A stretch of 64,000 nucleotides of DNA from Promethearchaeota archaeon (GTDB lineage Archaea > Asgardarchaeota > Lokiarchaeia > Sigynarchaeales > SOKP01), in assembly GCA_030605085.1 (NCBI GenBank), contig JAUWBH010000006.1, positions 1 to 64,000 on the forward strand, read 5' to 3'. Positions 9,675 through 18,103 of this stretch are shown one piece after another (the stretch's first letter is position 1; each line of letters opens with the position of its first letter). Made by a program: the position numbers and the translations under genes. The notes under the pieces are model-generated. The model made no database searches. It was not told the origin of the DNA and saw nothing but the letters and a program-made list of their open reading frames with translations.

Positions 9675-9755
9675 TTACTTTTCTTTAAACTTAGGTTCTC
9701 TTCGTGATATTAATAATTGAATGATCTATTTTATGATTTTCATGAAAAAAATAAG
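9675..9755 (-). pseudogene. 3' stub of a third crotonase gene
   Basis: On the minus strand the last codons read Arg-Arg-Glu-Pro-Lys-Phe-Lys-Glu-Lys-stop, matching the C-termini KREPIFKGK and KKEPVFKGR of the two intact crotonases and located the same way after a gene boundary. Upstream of this the frame is degenerate and meets a TAG within about 17 codons. Only the extreme 3' end survives, so this is a decayed remnant of a tandem array of three copies. Confidence 0.6.
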
Positions 9756-9978
9756 AGTTGCGAACGAACGAAATTCTAACTTTTAATAAAGATTTATATT
9801 TTCTTTTTTTTTCGATTTAATTAAGTTAAATTTTAGGTATTTTAGAATATTACTTATTGACTTAAATGCGATATATTAATGGTTAGTGAAGTTAAATATT
9901 TTTTAAATGGCGTACCAGAAAAGGACTTTAACGCGACTTTAACGCGACTCAATTGGTAGTTGCAATTCGAAAATCATC
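9713..9978. other. AT-rich region upstream of the CRISPR array, possible leader
   Basis: No gene is seen. The stretch is AT-rich and includes an 11-base tandem duplication (GACTTTAACGC twice, about 9930-9951). It lies on the side where the leader is expected if the array is transcribed on the + strand. Confidence 0.3.
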
Positions 9979-10466
9979 ATATGTTTTTAACTAGAAATAG
10001 ATTGAAGCTTTTTGGATTGAGTGTTGAACCTATCGTAAATAAGTTTGTTATTAACTAGAAATAGATTAAAACTCCTTAGGCGATAGTATATGTCCGCCGC
10101 CATCTCGAGTTTGTTATTAACTAGAAATAGATTGAAACACCGTTTTATTCTCCTCGTTGACTATAAGCGTTGCGTGTTTGTTATTAACTAGAAATAGATT
10201 GAAACTCGAATTTTTTTCTGAAATTTCGCAAACAATGTTTAGTTTGCAACTAACTAGAAATAGATTGAAACTCAGATTTCGGCATTGAATAATTTACAAC
10301 ATAACCGTTTGTAACTAACTAGAAATAGATTGAAACTTCGAGCTAACCGGATTGAATCCAGTGATTTGTGGAGTTTGTTATTAATTAGAAATAGATTGAA
10401 ACTTACCTGCAAATGGACTTTCATCACTTGATTCGTGTTTGTTATTAACTAGAAATAGATTGAAAC
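9979..10466 (+). CRISPR. Orphan CRISPR array, 8 repeats and 7 spacers
   Basis: Eight 30-base repeats start at 9979, 10043, 10109, 10176, 10242, 10307, 10373 and 10437. The consensus begins GTTTGTTATTAACTAG and ends ATTGAAAC, the 3' end typical of archaeal type I/III repeats. The seven spacers are 34-37 bases long and all different. Repeats 3, 4 and 8 match the consensus exactly; repeat 1 has about four changes, repeat 2 has ATTAAAAC, repeats 5 and 6 vary in bases 6-9, and repeat 7 has one change. No cas gene lies anywhere in the window, so processing would need cas proteins from elsewhere. The ATTGAAAC end as crRNA handle implies + strand transcription, which places the most degenerate repeat at the leader end, an unusual arrangement. 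Confidence 0.95.
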
Positions 10467-10488
10467 TTGATCGATTCGTGTTCTCGGC

Positions 10489-10511
10489 AGAAAAATGAAA
10501 ATCATTTTTCT
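10489..10511 (+). terminator. Perfect hairpin just after the CRISPR array
   Basis: AGAAAAATGA (10489-10498) pairs perfectly with TCATTTTTCT (10502-10511) across a 3-base AAA loop, 23 bases after the last repeat. The 3' arm is T-rich. It could end or shield the array transcript; the function is inferred from position. Confidence 0.4.
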
Positions 10512-10597
10512 AATAATTTGTTGTTTTATATCAATATAAATTATAATTGTTTCGACTTAAAGACTTAATTAGTTCGATTATTGTTTTAATAGTGAAT

Positions 10598-10645
10598 GTT
10601 GATGGTAACTACTTGAATAGTGAAAATCACTGATTACCACTCAAC
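10598..10645. promoter_or_regulatory. Nested dyad upstream of the HTH/zinc regulator
   Basis: GTTGATGGTAA (10598-10608) is complementary, with one bulged base, to TTACCACTCAAC (10634-10645), and inside it AGTGA (10619-10623) pairs with TCACT (10627-10631). It is in the ~360-base gene-free stretch between the CRISPR array and the regulator at 10868 and may be that regulator's operator. The remainder of the stretch is plain AT-rich sequence. Confidence 0.35.
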
Positions 10646-10867
10646 AAAAAATCGTTAATTTTATAAACCAATTTAATAATATATCTAATAATATTAATTA
10701 AAATCATATAAATAATCGAATAAATTGTTAACATTGGTGATTACTAATAGAAATTCTAACGATCGAAATTGCGAATTGTGGACTTTACAGGCGATTTTTC
10801 TTTTTATATAAAGGTTGCTAACAAGGAATATAGTTGTAAAATTGCTATAATAAAGGTATTTAAAAAA

Positions 10868-11455
10868 ATGGAGCTAAAAGATTCAGAAGAAAAAGAAAAT
10901 ATAGACGAAAAAGCAATAGAAGATTCCGTCCCATCAAAAATGCAAGAAGTTGATATCCGAGAACCATCAAAAAGGATACTTACAATAAGAAGGAATAAGA
11001 AATTCTTTGAGATTTTCTATATATTTGAGTCTGTGAACACTGACGACGAGAATGTAATGTTTTATCTTAAAGAGCAAACTGAAAAAAAAAAGGAAGTCTA
11101 TAGCAAGATGATTAAAAATAGATTCAATTTGTCGAAATCAAAAACAAATCGATGTGTAGATCGATTGGCGAGAAAGGGCTTAATAGTGAAAATTACAGAG
11201 TGTCCTAATTGTGGTAGAAAATATAAACGTATTCCTGAAATATGTGAAAACCAAGAATGCTTAGAAGTATTAATACGACAACAAGGACTAAATTCAAACA
11301 AGTTAAAATATCCTCATTTCGTAATAAAAACGACTGAGGCAGGTGAAGACTTCGTTAAGATACGTTTTAAGGAATATTACAAAGCATTGCGCTTATACGA
11401 GATTAGAATAAATAATATCCGACAGAAAATATCTAAGAAATCAATAAACGAATAA
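10868..11455 (+). CDS. Winged-helix DNA-binding protein with inserted zinc knuckle
   Basis: I start at the ATG at 10868 (195 residues); a TTG at 10769 would add 33 unlikely residues. The first ~45 residues are acidic and probably disordered. Residues ~50-110 read as a winged helix (KNRFNLSKSKTNRCVDRLARKGLIVKI is recognition helix plus wing, quoted in two parts by position only). Directly after it comes ECPNCGRKY...CENQEC, a CxxC...CxxxxC zinc knuckle. The protein at 39989 has the same order, winged helix followed by a Cys-rich knuckle, so both probably belong to one regulator family. Iterated palindromes lie just downstream at 11465. The ligand and targets are unknown. Confidence 0.65.
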   Translation: MELKDSEEKENIDEKAIEDSVPSKMQEVDIREPSKRILTIRRNKKFFEIFYIFESVNTDDENVMFYLKEQTEKKKEVYSKMIKNRFNLSKSKTNRCVDRLARKGLIVKITECPNCGRKYKRIPEICENQECLEVLIRQQGLNSNKLKYPHFVIKTTEAGEDFVKIRFKEYYKALRLYEIRINNIRQKISKKSINE

Positions 11456-11464
11456 ATTTCAATA

Positions 11465-11514
11465 TTAGTTCCGCTACCGAAACTAAGTGTTAGTTCCGCT
11501 ACCGAAACTAAGTT
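11465..11514. promoter_or_regulatory. Two tandem palindromic operators before a small ORF
   Basis: The unit TTAGTTCCGCTACCGAAACTAAG occurs twice, head to tail, with 25-base spacing. Each unit is itself a near-perfect palindrome (TTAGTTCCG against CGAAACTAA with one mismatch). They end about 10 bases before a TATA-like ATTTATAAA (about 11524-11532), the position expected for a site controlling transcription of the small ORF at 11618 and the gene at 11741. The nearby winged-helix protein is the obvious candidate binder, by inference. Confidence 0.55.
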
Positions 11515-11617
11515 GAGTGGAAATATTTATAAAGGTAGAAAGAGGAATGTTACATATATCACTATAGGGCCGAATAAGGCAGAATAAACAGGTTTGTTGT
11601 CAAAAAGGAGGAATATT

Positions 11618-11698
11618 GTGTTAAAGTGGGTGGCAATTGTAAATTATGTACACAAAAACGGAGAAATGTTTGGATTAAATAATTTTTTATTTAAATAA
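11618..11698 (+). CDS. Putative 26-residue small protein
   Basis: GTG at 11618 follows a strong ribosome-binding site AAGGAGGA (11605-11612) at good spacing and opens a 26-codon frame ending TAA at 11698. The peptide (start LKWVAIVNYVHKNG) has no known relative. Its promoter-like TATA box and double palindrome upstream argue for regulated expression. The evidence is the translation signal only; it could also be a leader peptide for the gene at 11741. Confidence 0.45.
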   Translation: MLKWVAIVNYVHKNGEMFGLNNFLFK

Positions 11699-11740
11699 TG
11701 TAAAAATTTTAAAAGATAAAATGTCTACAGGTTAAAAAAG

Positions 11741-11992
11741 ATGAGTTCAAAGGCAATCAAATGGAATCAAATTCAGCACGATAATAATGATCAACAGGAA
11801 ATTGTTATACCGCAAAACAAAATTCTAAAATTTGATTACGATCGTTTATCAGACTTAGCTAAACGGCAGTTATTTCGATTAGTAAAAAAACTTTCGTTCG
11901 AAAAACGCCAAGTACTAGGATCGAACAGGAGATTATATGTCTACGAGATAAACAAGCTTTTAATACACGAAGGAGTTGTTATAGAAAATTAA
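11741..11992 (+). CDS. Hypothetical 83-residue basic protein
   Basis: The protein is not recognised. It is rich in Lys, Arg, Gln and Asn with a predicted helical middle (LSDLAKRQLFRLVKKLSFEK by composition) and no membrane segment, zinc site or obvious motif. It lies 42 bases after the 26-residue small ORF and may share its transcript. The ATG has only a weak ribosome-binding site. It may be a small DNA- or RNA-binding protein, but nothing specific shows this. Confidence 0.5.
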   Translation: MSSKAIKWNQIQHDNNDQQEIVIPQNKILKFDYDRLSDLAKRQLFRLVKKLSFEKRQVLGSNRRLYVYEINKLLIHEGVVIEN

Positions 11993-12088
11993 GCGAACTT
12001 TTGAGAAAATGAAAGAAAACTATCCAGAAAAGTTAGTATTTTATAATTGTTTAGGAAAATCAAGATTCGAATAAAGGAAGGGAGAGAT

Positions 12089-13966
12089 ATGACAAAACAA
12101 TGTTGTAACCATTCAAAAGTCTTTTTTCAGACAAATTTTCATAAAGAAAGATTGTATTCTAATATTGAAAATGATAAGTTGGAATGTAAAGAATGCGGTT
12201 CTTTAAATTTTGACGGTACTAACGTAGGATACGCTTGCAGAGAATGCGGTGTTGTGATAGAAGAAGAGAAGTTTGATTGTTCTCCTACTCCAAATTACTA
12301 TAATTCTACGCTAAAAAACGGTTTTGGGAATAAAAAAGGAGAATCTTTGCCTTTCAGGTCTAGATTGCTTAAAAGATTGGATTCGATACCTTCTAACAAC
12401 GAGGAGAGAGTTAACAAACAAGCTGAGATAGAAGCGAAAAGAATCTTATCCAATTTAAAGCTTCCCGCCTCTTTTAGCCCAATGGTGTGCTACAAATTTC
12501 GGAAAATTTTCAAATCGGGACGCGTTAATCGAAGGAACAGAGGGGCAAAGACCTTGATTCCCGCGATTATTTTTTACTGTCTTAAGAGTTGGAATTTTAC
12601 CGTTAGGATCTCTGAGATTTTAAGCGTCTCAAATCTTGAAAAAAAGAAGTTTAACGCAGTATTGGGAGCAATTCAGAAATTTTTTCTGAATTTCAATAAT
12701 ATCTATTTATCTGGCTGTACCAAAAGCTATGGTGGTACCGATAAAGACGCCTGTATAACGAAATTCAATTCAACCTTGGATTTTCAATGGTATAAACTTT
12801 ACAACGGAGACCAGAACTACGACAGCGTAGCTTACGGGATTGCCATGGACTCTGAAGATAATTTAGCAATGACGGGAGTATCAGACAACGACGCTTTTGT
12901 CTCGATGTATTCGCAATTACCAAGCGAGTTCGCTCTTGCCTGTGATAAGACCAATCCCGTACCCGATGGTTCTTTCAATTTGTCTTGGTCGGAAGCTTTA
13001 GACGCTCAAAATTACTCTATATACCAATACGATGACTTAATTACGCAAATAAACGACAGTTTAGCCGAAATAATTCGAGGCAACACCAATCGAACTTATT
13101 CTTTTAACAATTACGCCGAAGGGACTTACTATTTTATATCGGTGGCTTTTAATCGATACGGAAACGCATCTTCCAATTGCTTACAAGTAATCGTACAAAG
13201 CGTGCCGGGAGAATTTACGCTATTTGAACACGCTGAAGACCCCGATACCGACGGATCAGTTAATTTAACGTGGACCGAATCGATTGGAGCGGATAACTAT
13301 TCCGTGTATAGGTATAACGGTCAAGGTGAATTTAGTACTTTAGAAATTGGTCCTGATTGGACGTTAATAGAAGAGGAAATTACCGATTTGGATTACGAAA
13401 TTCAAGATTTAGGAAACGGCGATCACAACTTCTCTATATGCGCCGAAAACGAGGCTGGAGAAAGGTTGTCGAACGCAATTGAAGTTATCGTCAGAAGAGT
13501 ATCCGATTCTTTTACTTTGTATTCAGACGCAAGTGATCCAGACGACAACGGAAAGTACCAAGTGATTTGGGAAGCCTCAGAGTATACCACTAATTACACG
13601 CTCTATTTTTCAGAAAGCTTCATATCTGAGATTAACGGAGGGGTTAAAGTTTTGTTAAACGGATACATACCTGATTTCGTGATGCCAACTTATAGCTATT
13701 TAAAGGAGGAAAAAGACGAAGAAAAGTATTATTATCGAGTTCTCGCCGAAAACGATTACGGTTCGTTTTTAAGCAATTGCTTAGAGGTAAAAGTGGAATT
13801 CGAAGAGGAAGATAGCGAAGAAACCGAAGAAGATCCGGAAGAAAGTAAGAAGGAACCTCAATTGGATATAATTCCATACGTAACTTTATTTTCAGTAGCA
13901 GGTCTTTTCTCAGGTATAGGAACGATCTATTATCTTGGCAAAAAAAGGGGTATATTAAAACGATAA
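12089..13966 (+). CDS. Chimera: TFB N-terminal half fused to beta-propeller/FN3-like surface-protein half
   Basis: The ATG at 12089 follows the ribosome-binding site GGAAGGGAGAG. Residues 1-~205 are a TFB: a zinc ribbon (CKECG...CRECG, residues ~29-50) and most of the first cyclin box. At about base 12690 the sequence switches, in frame, to the middle of the surface protein encoded at 42679-44979 (junction around YLSGCTKSYGG), and continues through FN3-like domains, an acidic linker, a membrane helix and the basic end KKRGILKR. A cytoplasmic transcription factor joined to an extracellular stalk makes no functional sense, so this is a recombination product, an assembly join or a decaying duplicate, although the frame is fully open for 625 codons. 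The parent halves have close relatives at 53467-54516 and 42679-44979. Confidence 0.8.
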   Translation: MTKQCCNHSKVFFQTNFHKERLYSNIENDKLECKECGSLNFDGTNVGYACRECGVVIEEEKFDCSPTPNYYNSTLKNGFGNKKGESLPFRSRLLKRLDSIPSNNEERVNKQAEIEAKRILSNLKLPASFSPMVCYKFRKIFKSGRVNRRNRGAKTLIPAIIFYCLKSWNFTVRISEILSVSNLEKKKFNAVLGAIQKFFLNFNNIYLSGCTKSYGGTDKDACITKFNSTLDFQWYKLYNGDQNYDSVAYGIAMDSEDNLAMTGVSDNDAFVSMYSQLPSEFALACDKTNPVPDGSFNLSWSEALDAQNYSIYQYDDLITQINDSLAEIIRGNTNRTYSFNNYAEGTYYFISVAFNRYGNASSNCLQVIVQSVPGEFTLFEHAEDPDTDGSVNLTWTESIGADNYSVYRYNGQGEFSTLEIGPDWTLIEEEITDLDYEIQDLGNGDHNFSICAENEAGERLSNAIEVIVRRVSDSFTLYSDASDPDDNGKYQVIWEASEYTTNYTLYFSESFISEINGGVKVLLNGYIPDFVMPTYSYLKEEKDEEKYYYRVLAENDYGSFLSNCLEVKVEFEEEDSEETEEDPEESKKEPQLDIIPYVTLFSVAGLFSGIGTIYYLGKKRGILKR

Positions 13967-14067
13967 ATCACATTTTTTTTTACCTTTTTTTATTTTCATT
14001 GTAAAAATTTGAGATGAGATTTCTTAATTTTAATAATAAATCTCTCTCTCACAATTAGCTTTATAAA
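13943..14067 (+). repeat. Copy A of a ~120-bp inverted repeat
   Basis: The last codons and the 3' flank of the chimeric gene, up to TTAGCTTTATAAA, recur almost unchanged in reverse orientation at 18580-18702. The first ~75 bases after the stop also recur downstream of the parent surface-protein gene at about 42610-42700. The repeats enclose 14.07-18.58 kb. Confidence 0.85.
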
Positions 14068-14139
14068 ACGTAAATTTAACATATTTTATCTCTATAATTG
14101 CCAATTTGATGAAAAAAAGATTTTTTTATAAATTCAGCG

Positions 14140-14304
14140 ATGATGATTCCGAGTTTTTTTTCATTTTCAATAGCTAAAGAAAATGGTAATTTAAAAACCC
14201 AATTAGAAGTTTGTAATGTAGCAAAAATTACTTCTGTTACTCTAAGAAATAATCTCTTGTGGATTAGGCCTATAATTCAAAAGAATAAAAAAAATAAGTT
14301 TTAA
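14140..14304 (+). pseudogene. 3' remnant of a TFB gene (second cyclin box)
   Basis: The frame from ATG 14140 to TAA 14304 contains KTQLEVCNVAKITSVTLRNN, which fits the helix-turn-helix of a TFB second cyclin box (the TQ.E.A...VT..T.RN pattern of archaeal TFB). The residues before it (KENGNLKTQ) fit the end of the preceding helix. Nothing upstream continues the gene; stops precede it at 14107-14112. It differs from the TFB at 53467, so it derives from a different paralogue and is now a fragment. Confidence 0.6.
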
Positions 14305-14362
14305 ATATTAAAAATATGATTCATACATATCTTTTTAATTTAATCAAAAGGGGTGAATTTAT

Positions 14363-15064
14363 ATGGATTATGATACTAAAAAAATTGTAAGTATTATACT
14401 CCTGTTTTTGGGAGTAATATTGATACTAGGGGGAATTTATTACTTAATTTATGGATACCGCATATACACTTTGTACCACTCAGCGATGAGGGAATACGCA
14501 ATTAGGAATATGTTTGGTGGTGTAGTAGTATTAATTATCGGAGTTGTTTTAATAAGTTTTTTTCACCTGAAACTTCAGAATACCAATAATAACCGAAAAA
14601 AATTGTCAATAATAGAAGTGAAAAATTTTATGAAAGACACGAGCAAAACAATATTAGGTATTATTTTAATAGTAATTGGGTTGTTAATAACTCTTTTTAT
14701 GGGAACCTTTTTCATATTTTTTGGTTTACGTTTGTTATTATATTCAGCATTCAATATTTTATATCATGGGTTTATTACGTTCTTTATATATCCGTTATTA
14801 ATTGGCGTTGTTATTTTTATTAGTGGAATCATTTTAAAAGAACCTAAGGCAAAAGAAAAATTAGATATTATTACAATTATATTGGGGTCAATCTTCGCAG
14901 TAACTTCGCTAATTTCCCTTTTGAGTGTTTTCTGGTTTTTTTCCACTATCGGTTTGGGAATAATTTTTTATTTCCCCCTATCAGCCGTCATTTTTCTTAT
15001 TAGCGTTTTTTTTATATTTCGTGGTATTATAAAAAAAAAAAAAACAGATGGGAATAATATTTAG
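14363..15064 (+). CDS. Membrane protein, about six transmembrane segments
   Basis: The 233-residue protein begins after AAAAGGGGTG, a fair ribosome-binding site. Two hydrophobic hairpins (residues ~9-68 and ~95-165) are followed by two further helices and a basic C-terminal tail. No catalytic or binding motif is visible. It is the only plus-strand gene within the segment bounded by the inverted repeats. It ends with TAG, after which the same frame stays open for another ~48 codons, but that extension is low-complexity and looks non-coding. Confidence 0.65.
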   Translation: MDYDTKKIVSIILLFLGVILILGGIYYLIYGYRIYTLYHSAMREYAIRNMFGGVVVLIIGVVLISFFHLKLQNTNNNRKKLSIIEVKNFMKDTSKTILGIILIVIGLLITLFMGTFFIFFGLRLLLYSAFNILYHGFITFFIYPLLIGVVIFISGIILKEPKAKEKLDIITIILGSIFAVTSLISLLSVFWFFSTIGLGIIFYFPLSAVIFLISVFFIFRGIIKKKKTDGNNI

Positions 15065-15295
15065 TGTTATTGGATTAGGAATCTAATCTCGAATTACAAT
15101 TTAAGTAGATATCCAAATAATTTTAGTAATAATTTTCCTAAAATTTTCAATAGTAAAAAAAAACAGAAAATATTGAATAATGAGACGATAAAAAGAAAAA
15201 ATCAATAATTTATTTTTTCTAAATTATTAACAGGAATTCTGAAGAAACTTAATTCAGAGACCCTTTTTTTGTTTAGCTTAACAATTTTTACGGTT

Positions 15296-16120
15296 TTAAT
15301 TTTTTCTTTGAATAACTCTGCAGTTTGGACAGACCTTAAAAGGAGGCGTTAATTTAAATCCACAATTATAGCAAATTTTTAATTTATATATCGACTTATC
15401 TTGATTAGGATTCGGGAGAATAAAATCCGAAACACCTGTTTTTAGGTATTCTTTCAAATTATTTCTATTTTCGTAAATTATCAAAGATATCAAAATAAAA
15501 ACTAATGTCAAGAAGAATAAAAGTATAACTATAGGAAAAAGAAGAACATTCATACCACCAAATGCAACAATATGATAACTTATCTCTATAATTATGAAGA
15601 TAATAAATCCACTAATTATTATAAAGGATATCATGCTTAATTTAAATCCTAAATAACTTGATTTTAATATGTAGATACTACTTACGATAGCAATTGCGCC
15701 TAATACGATAAAAAGTGTGTCAATAAATATATTCCAAATAACAAGTAAAATATATTCCAGACCAGACTCCCCCCAAATTGTTGAAGTATTCAAAAATAGA
15801 AAACCAATAATACCATTAATCAAAAAATAAAGCCCTAAAAGAAATGTTAAGGATATATTTATTATTTTAAACCTTTTTGGTGATTGAATCGTAAGTAAAT
15901 TATTTTTATTGTCTATAATTAACCATAATCCAAATATTAAAAAAAAGGTAATTAGCGTGCTGACTAAAATTCTAAAAAAAACATCTATAATCTCTATATC
16001 ATTAAAGTGTCTTTGATCAAATAACACCATCATTACTTGTAATCCAAAAGAAATTGCTAAAACTCTCCATATAAAAATTAAAATTTGAAATACCTCAACA
16101 TTTTCTGATGATTTTTTCAA
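15296..16120 (-). CDS. Membrane protein with C-terminal zinc ribbon
   Basis: The 274-residue protein has about six hydrophobic segments (residues ~10-225) and a cytoplasmic-looking C-terminal zinc ribbon, CYNCGFKLTPPFKVCPNC (residues ~250-267). The same ribbon ends the protein at 16404-17048 and the interrupted protein at 46841. The zinc ribbon could recruit a partner to the membrane, but the function is unknown. The gene is followed by no other on its strand before the inverted-repeat border. Confidence 0.7.
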   Translation of the reverse strand: MKKSSENVEVFQILIFIWRVLAISFGLQVMMVLFDQRHFNDIEIIDVFFRILVSTLITFFLIFGLWLIIDNKNNLLTIQSPKRFKIINISLTFLLGLYFLINGIIGFLFLNTSTIWGESGLEYILLVIWNIFIDTLFIVLGAIAIVSSIYILKSSYLGFKLSMISFIIISGFIIFIIIEISYHIVAFGGMNVLLFPIVILLFFLTLVFILISLIIYENRNNLKEYLKTGVSDFILPNPNQDKSIYKLKICYNCGFKLTPPFKVCPNCRVIQRKN

Positions 16121-16403
16121 AATTCTCGTCTTGCCGTTTTTTATATGAAGTTAAGATTCTAAAAGATAATTTTATATATAATCTTTCCCCCCCTCTATCA
16201 TTTTCGTTAAAAATTAAAAGACTTGTCTTGAAGGTCAAAATACTTTCGATTTTTCTTAAAAAATAGATACTATAGATTTATCGAGAGATTATCTGATTTG
16301 ATAAAACTATAATGATTCGTTATTGATCACTTTTAGGGATTATATTAAGATTAAATATATTTTTTTATTAAATCTAATACATTAAAATAAATCTAAAAAT
16401 AAT

Positions 16404-17048
16404 TTAACCAAAAATTTGGATACCACGACAATTTGGACAGACCTTAAAAGGAGGTATTAATTTAAATCCACAATTAAAACAAGTTTTCGGCTTTTTTTTT
16501 GTTTTTAAGAATTCTTTTATCTCATTTTTATTTAAATATAATAAAAAGAGCCCTATTAATGAAAATAAGAATTGTAAAAAACCTAATGTAACGAAATAAA
16601 CGATATCAATAGGATATCCTAAAGCCATTACCACAAAAATAGAATTAAAATTTGTAAGAATTAACATAATAGCAAAGAATTTATGTATATATCTTAACAA
16701 AGTAGAAGAACGATATGGAATAAATCTGAAACAAATAAAGATTATACTACCTATAAACGATAATGCGCCGTATATCACGTCAATTAAAACAGATAACTTT
16801 ATGCCATAATAATTCGATTTAAATAACAAGTAGCAATTAATCAACGCGATAAAACTCAGAATCAGAAAAAAAATCCCAGATAATAAATCTAATATAGGTG
16901 TAAAACTATACCGACTAGAATTTAAAAAATCTATTCCTGTAACCAGAAACTGCAACCAAGCAATTAAGTTTAAAAAAATAAGTATTTTTACAAATATCTC
17001 AATTTTTTTCATTTTAAACATTTTAAGCATATTAATCCTCTTATTCAT
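16404..17048 (-). CDS. Membrane protein with C-terminal zinc ribbon, paralogue
   Basis: The 214-residue protein has about five transmembrane segments and ends with CFNCGFKLIPPFKVCPNCRG, nearly the same zinc ribbon as in the protein at 15296-16120. The N-terminus is basic (KKIEIFVK) followed by a hydrophobic helix. The start could be the ATG at 17048 or one of two ATGs within the next 15 codons. The two genes look like diverged duplicates. Function unknown. Confidence 0.7.
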   Translation of the reverse strand: MNKRINMLKMFKMKKIEIFVKILIFLNLIAWLQFLVTGIDFLNSSRYSFTPILDLLSGIFFLILSFIALINCYLLFKSNYYGIKLSVLIDVIYGALSFIGSIIFICFRFIPYRSSTLLRYIHKFFAIMLILTNFNSIFVVMALGYPIDIVYFVTLGFLQFLFSLIGLFLLYLNKNEIKEFLKTKKKPKTCFNCGFKLIPPFKVCPNCRGIQIFG

Positions 17049-17096
17049 TTCTTAACATTTACACAGTTATATTTATTTATGTAGAGAAACTTAGAT

Positions 17097-17312
17097 TTAC
17101 CCTACGATTTTTTTTTGGATTTCCCTACGTCTCATTCCAATAAGCGATTCCCGATACCCAATTATGCCGCCAACTAAGATTAATAAAGCCGGAATAAAAG
17201 TAATAAATCCGCCAAATGAAACAATATTCAATCCAATTATAATAAATATAATAATAATCGATATACTAACTATAATTCCTTCAATGAAACAAATAGTACT
17301 TCCATCTTTCAT
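17097..17312 (-). CDS. Small two-helix membrane protein
   Basis: I start at the ATG at 17312, which has GGAGAG about 10 bases upstream, giving 71 residues; the longer frame to 17399 would overlap the preceding gene and lacks signals. Two hydrophobic segments (residues ~10-32 and ~35-55) form a hairpin and the tail is basic (RESLIGMRRREIQKK). It follows the gene at 17330-17566 by 17 bases and is probably in its operon. Confidence 0.6.
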   Translation of the reverse strand: MKDGSTICFIEGIIVSISIIIIFIIIGLNIVSFGGFITFIPALLILVGGIIGYRESLIGMRRREIQKKIVG

Positions 17313-17329
17313 ACTTTTATTCTCTCCTA

Positions 17330-17566
17330 TTATACACCAATTATAGCGACTATACCAGGTAGCACAATTAATAGTCCAAAAGGTACTAGATGTAACCACC
17401 TCAAGTATAAAGACAAAAAAATTATAAAAAGACCATAAATTACATACCAGAGCCCTCCCATCAAACTTAAGCTCAGACCTAATTGGGAGGATTCTGCTTC
17501 CCTCCTCGCTTCAATTATTTTCTTCTTTACTTGTTTCTCTGCTTCTCTCCTCTCCTCAATTGACAT
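17330..17566 (-). CDS. Small membrane protein with charged N-terminal helix
   Basis: The 78-residue protein begins with ~27 highly charged residues (EERREAEKQVKKKIIEARRE) likely to form an amphipathic or coiled helix, followed by two hydrophobic segments. Its ATG overlaps the neighbourhood of the upstream stop (stop at 17571-17573), so it is translated with the gene at 17571-18002. After the sister gene at 18104 the same N-terminal sequence survives only as a broken remnant (an ATG followed at once by TAG), showing the pair was duplicated together. Confidence 0.6.
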   Translation of the reverse strand: MSIEERREAEKQVKKKIIEARREAESSQLGLSLSLMGGLWYVIYGLFIIFLSLYLRWLHLVPFGLLIVLPGIVAIIGV

Positions 17567-17570
17567 TCGA

Positions 17571-18002
17571 TCATACTCCTTCTTTTTGTTTAAAACTCCG
17601 CTTTTTCAAATAATATCCAATAAATTCTCCAATATATGCAGGCAATATAATAGATAATCCATAGATAGAGTATGAGAATAAATATAAACTAAGAGCCCAA
17701 AAAGGAATAAAAAATAACAACATAGGTAATATCAAATATAAAAGGAAAAATATAAAAGGAAAAATAAGTAAAAGGAAATAAATGGCTTCATCTTCCTCGT
17801 AAAAAAAATAAGCGTACAATAAGCAATAAGTCAAAGTAAACGAAAAATTGAAGATATTAATAAATAAATACAGCACACTAAGGGATAACATTAAAATTCT
17901 AACCAACTCATGTAATATAAAAAAGGAAACGAAAGGTATCACCGTAGTACAGATAATCAAAAAGACATATTTTTTTTCCCAGTATCTTTTTTGTGAAGCC
18001 AT
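17571..18002 (-). CDS. Membrane protein, tandem duplicate 1
   Basis: The 143-residue protein has about four hydrophobic segments rich in Phe, Tyr and Leu and a basic end (KKRSFKQKEGV). It shares its first residues (MASQK), the TVIPFVSFF segment and the final KQKEGV with the protein at 18104-18532, so the two are tandem copies. No function is recognised. Confidence 0.65.
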   Translation of the reverse strand: MASQKRYWEKKYVFLIICTTVIPFVSFFILHELVRILMLSLSVLYLFINIFNFSFTLTYCLLYAYFFYEEDEAIYFLLLIFPFIFFLLYLILPMLLFFIPFWALSLYLFSYSIYGLSIILPAYIGEFIGYYLKKRSFKQKEGV

Positions 18003-18103
18003 CTTAAATTTACGAGATTTTTTTGATTATTTACATTTAAGAATTTATCATTCTTTTTAATTTTCTCTTTACTTGTTTTTCTGCTTCTCTCCTCTACATT
18101 CGA

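Noticed and set aside
12047..12088. Start of the TFB chimera at 12047
   Set aside because: The ATG at 12089 has the ribosome-binding site shared with the other TFB copy; the earlier start lies within the leader.
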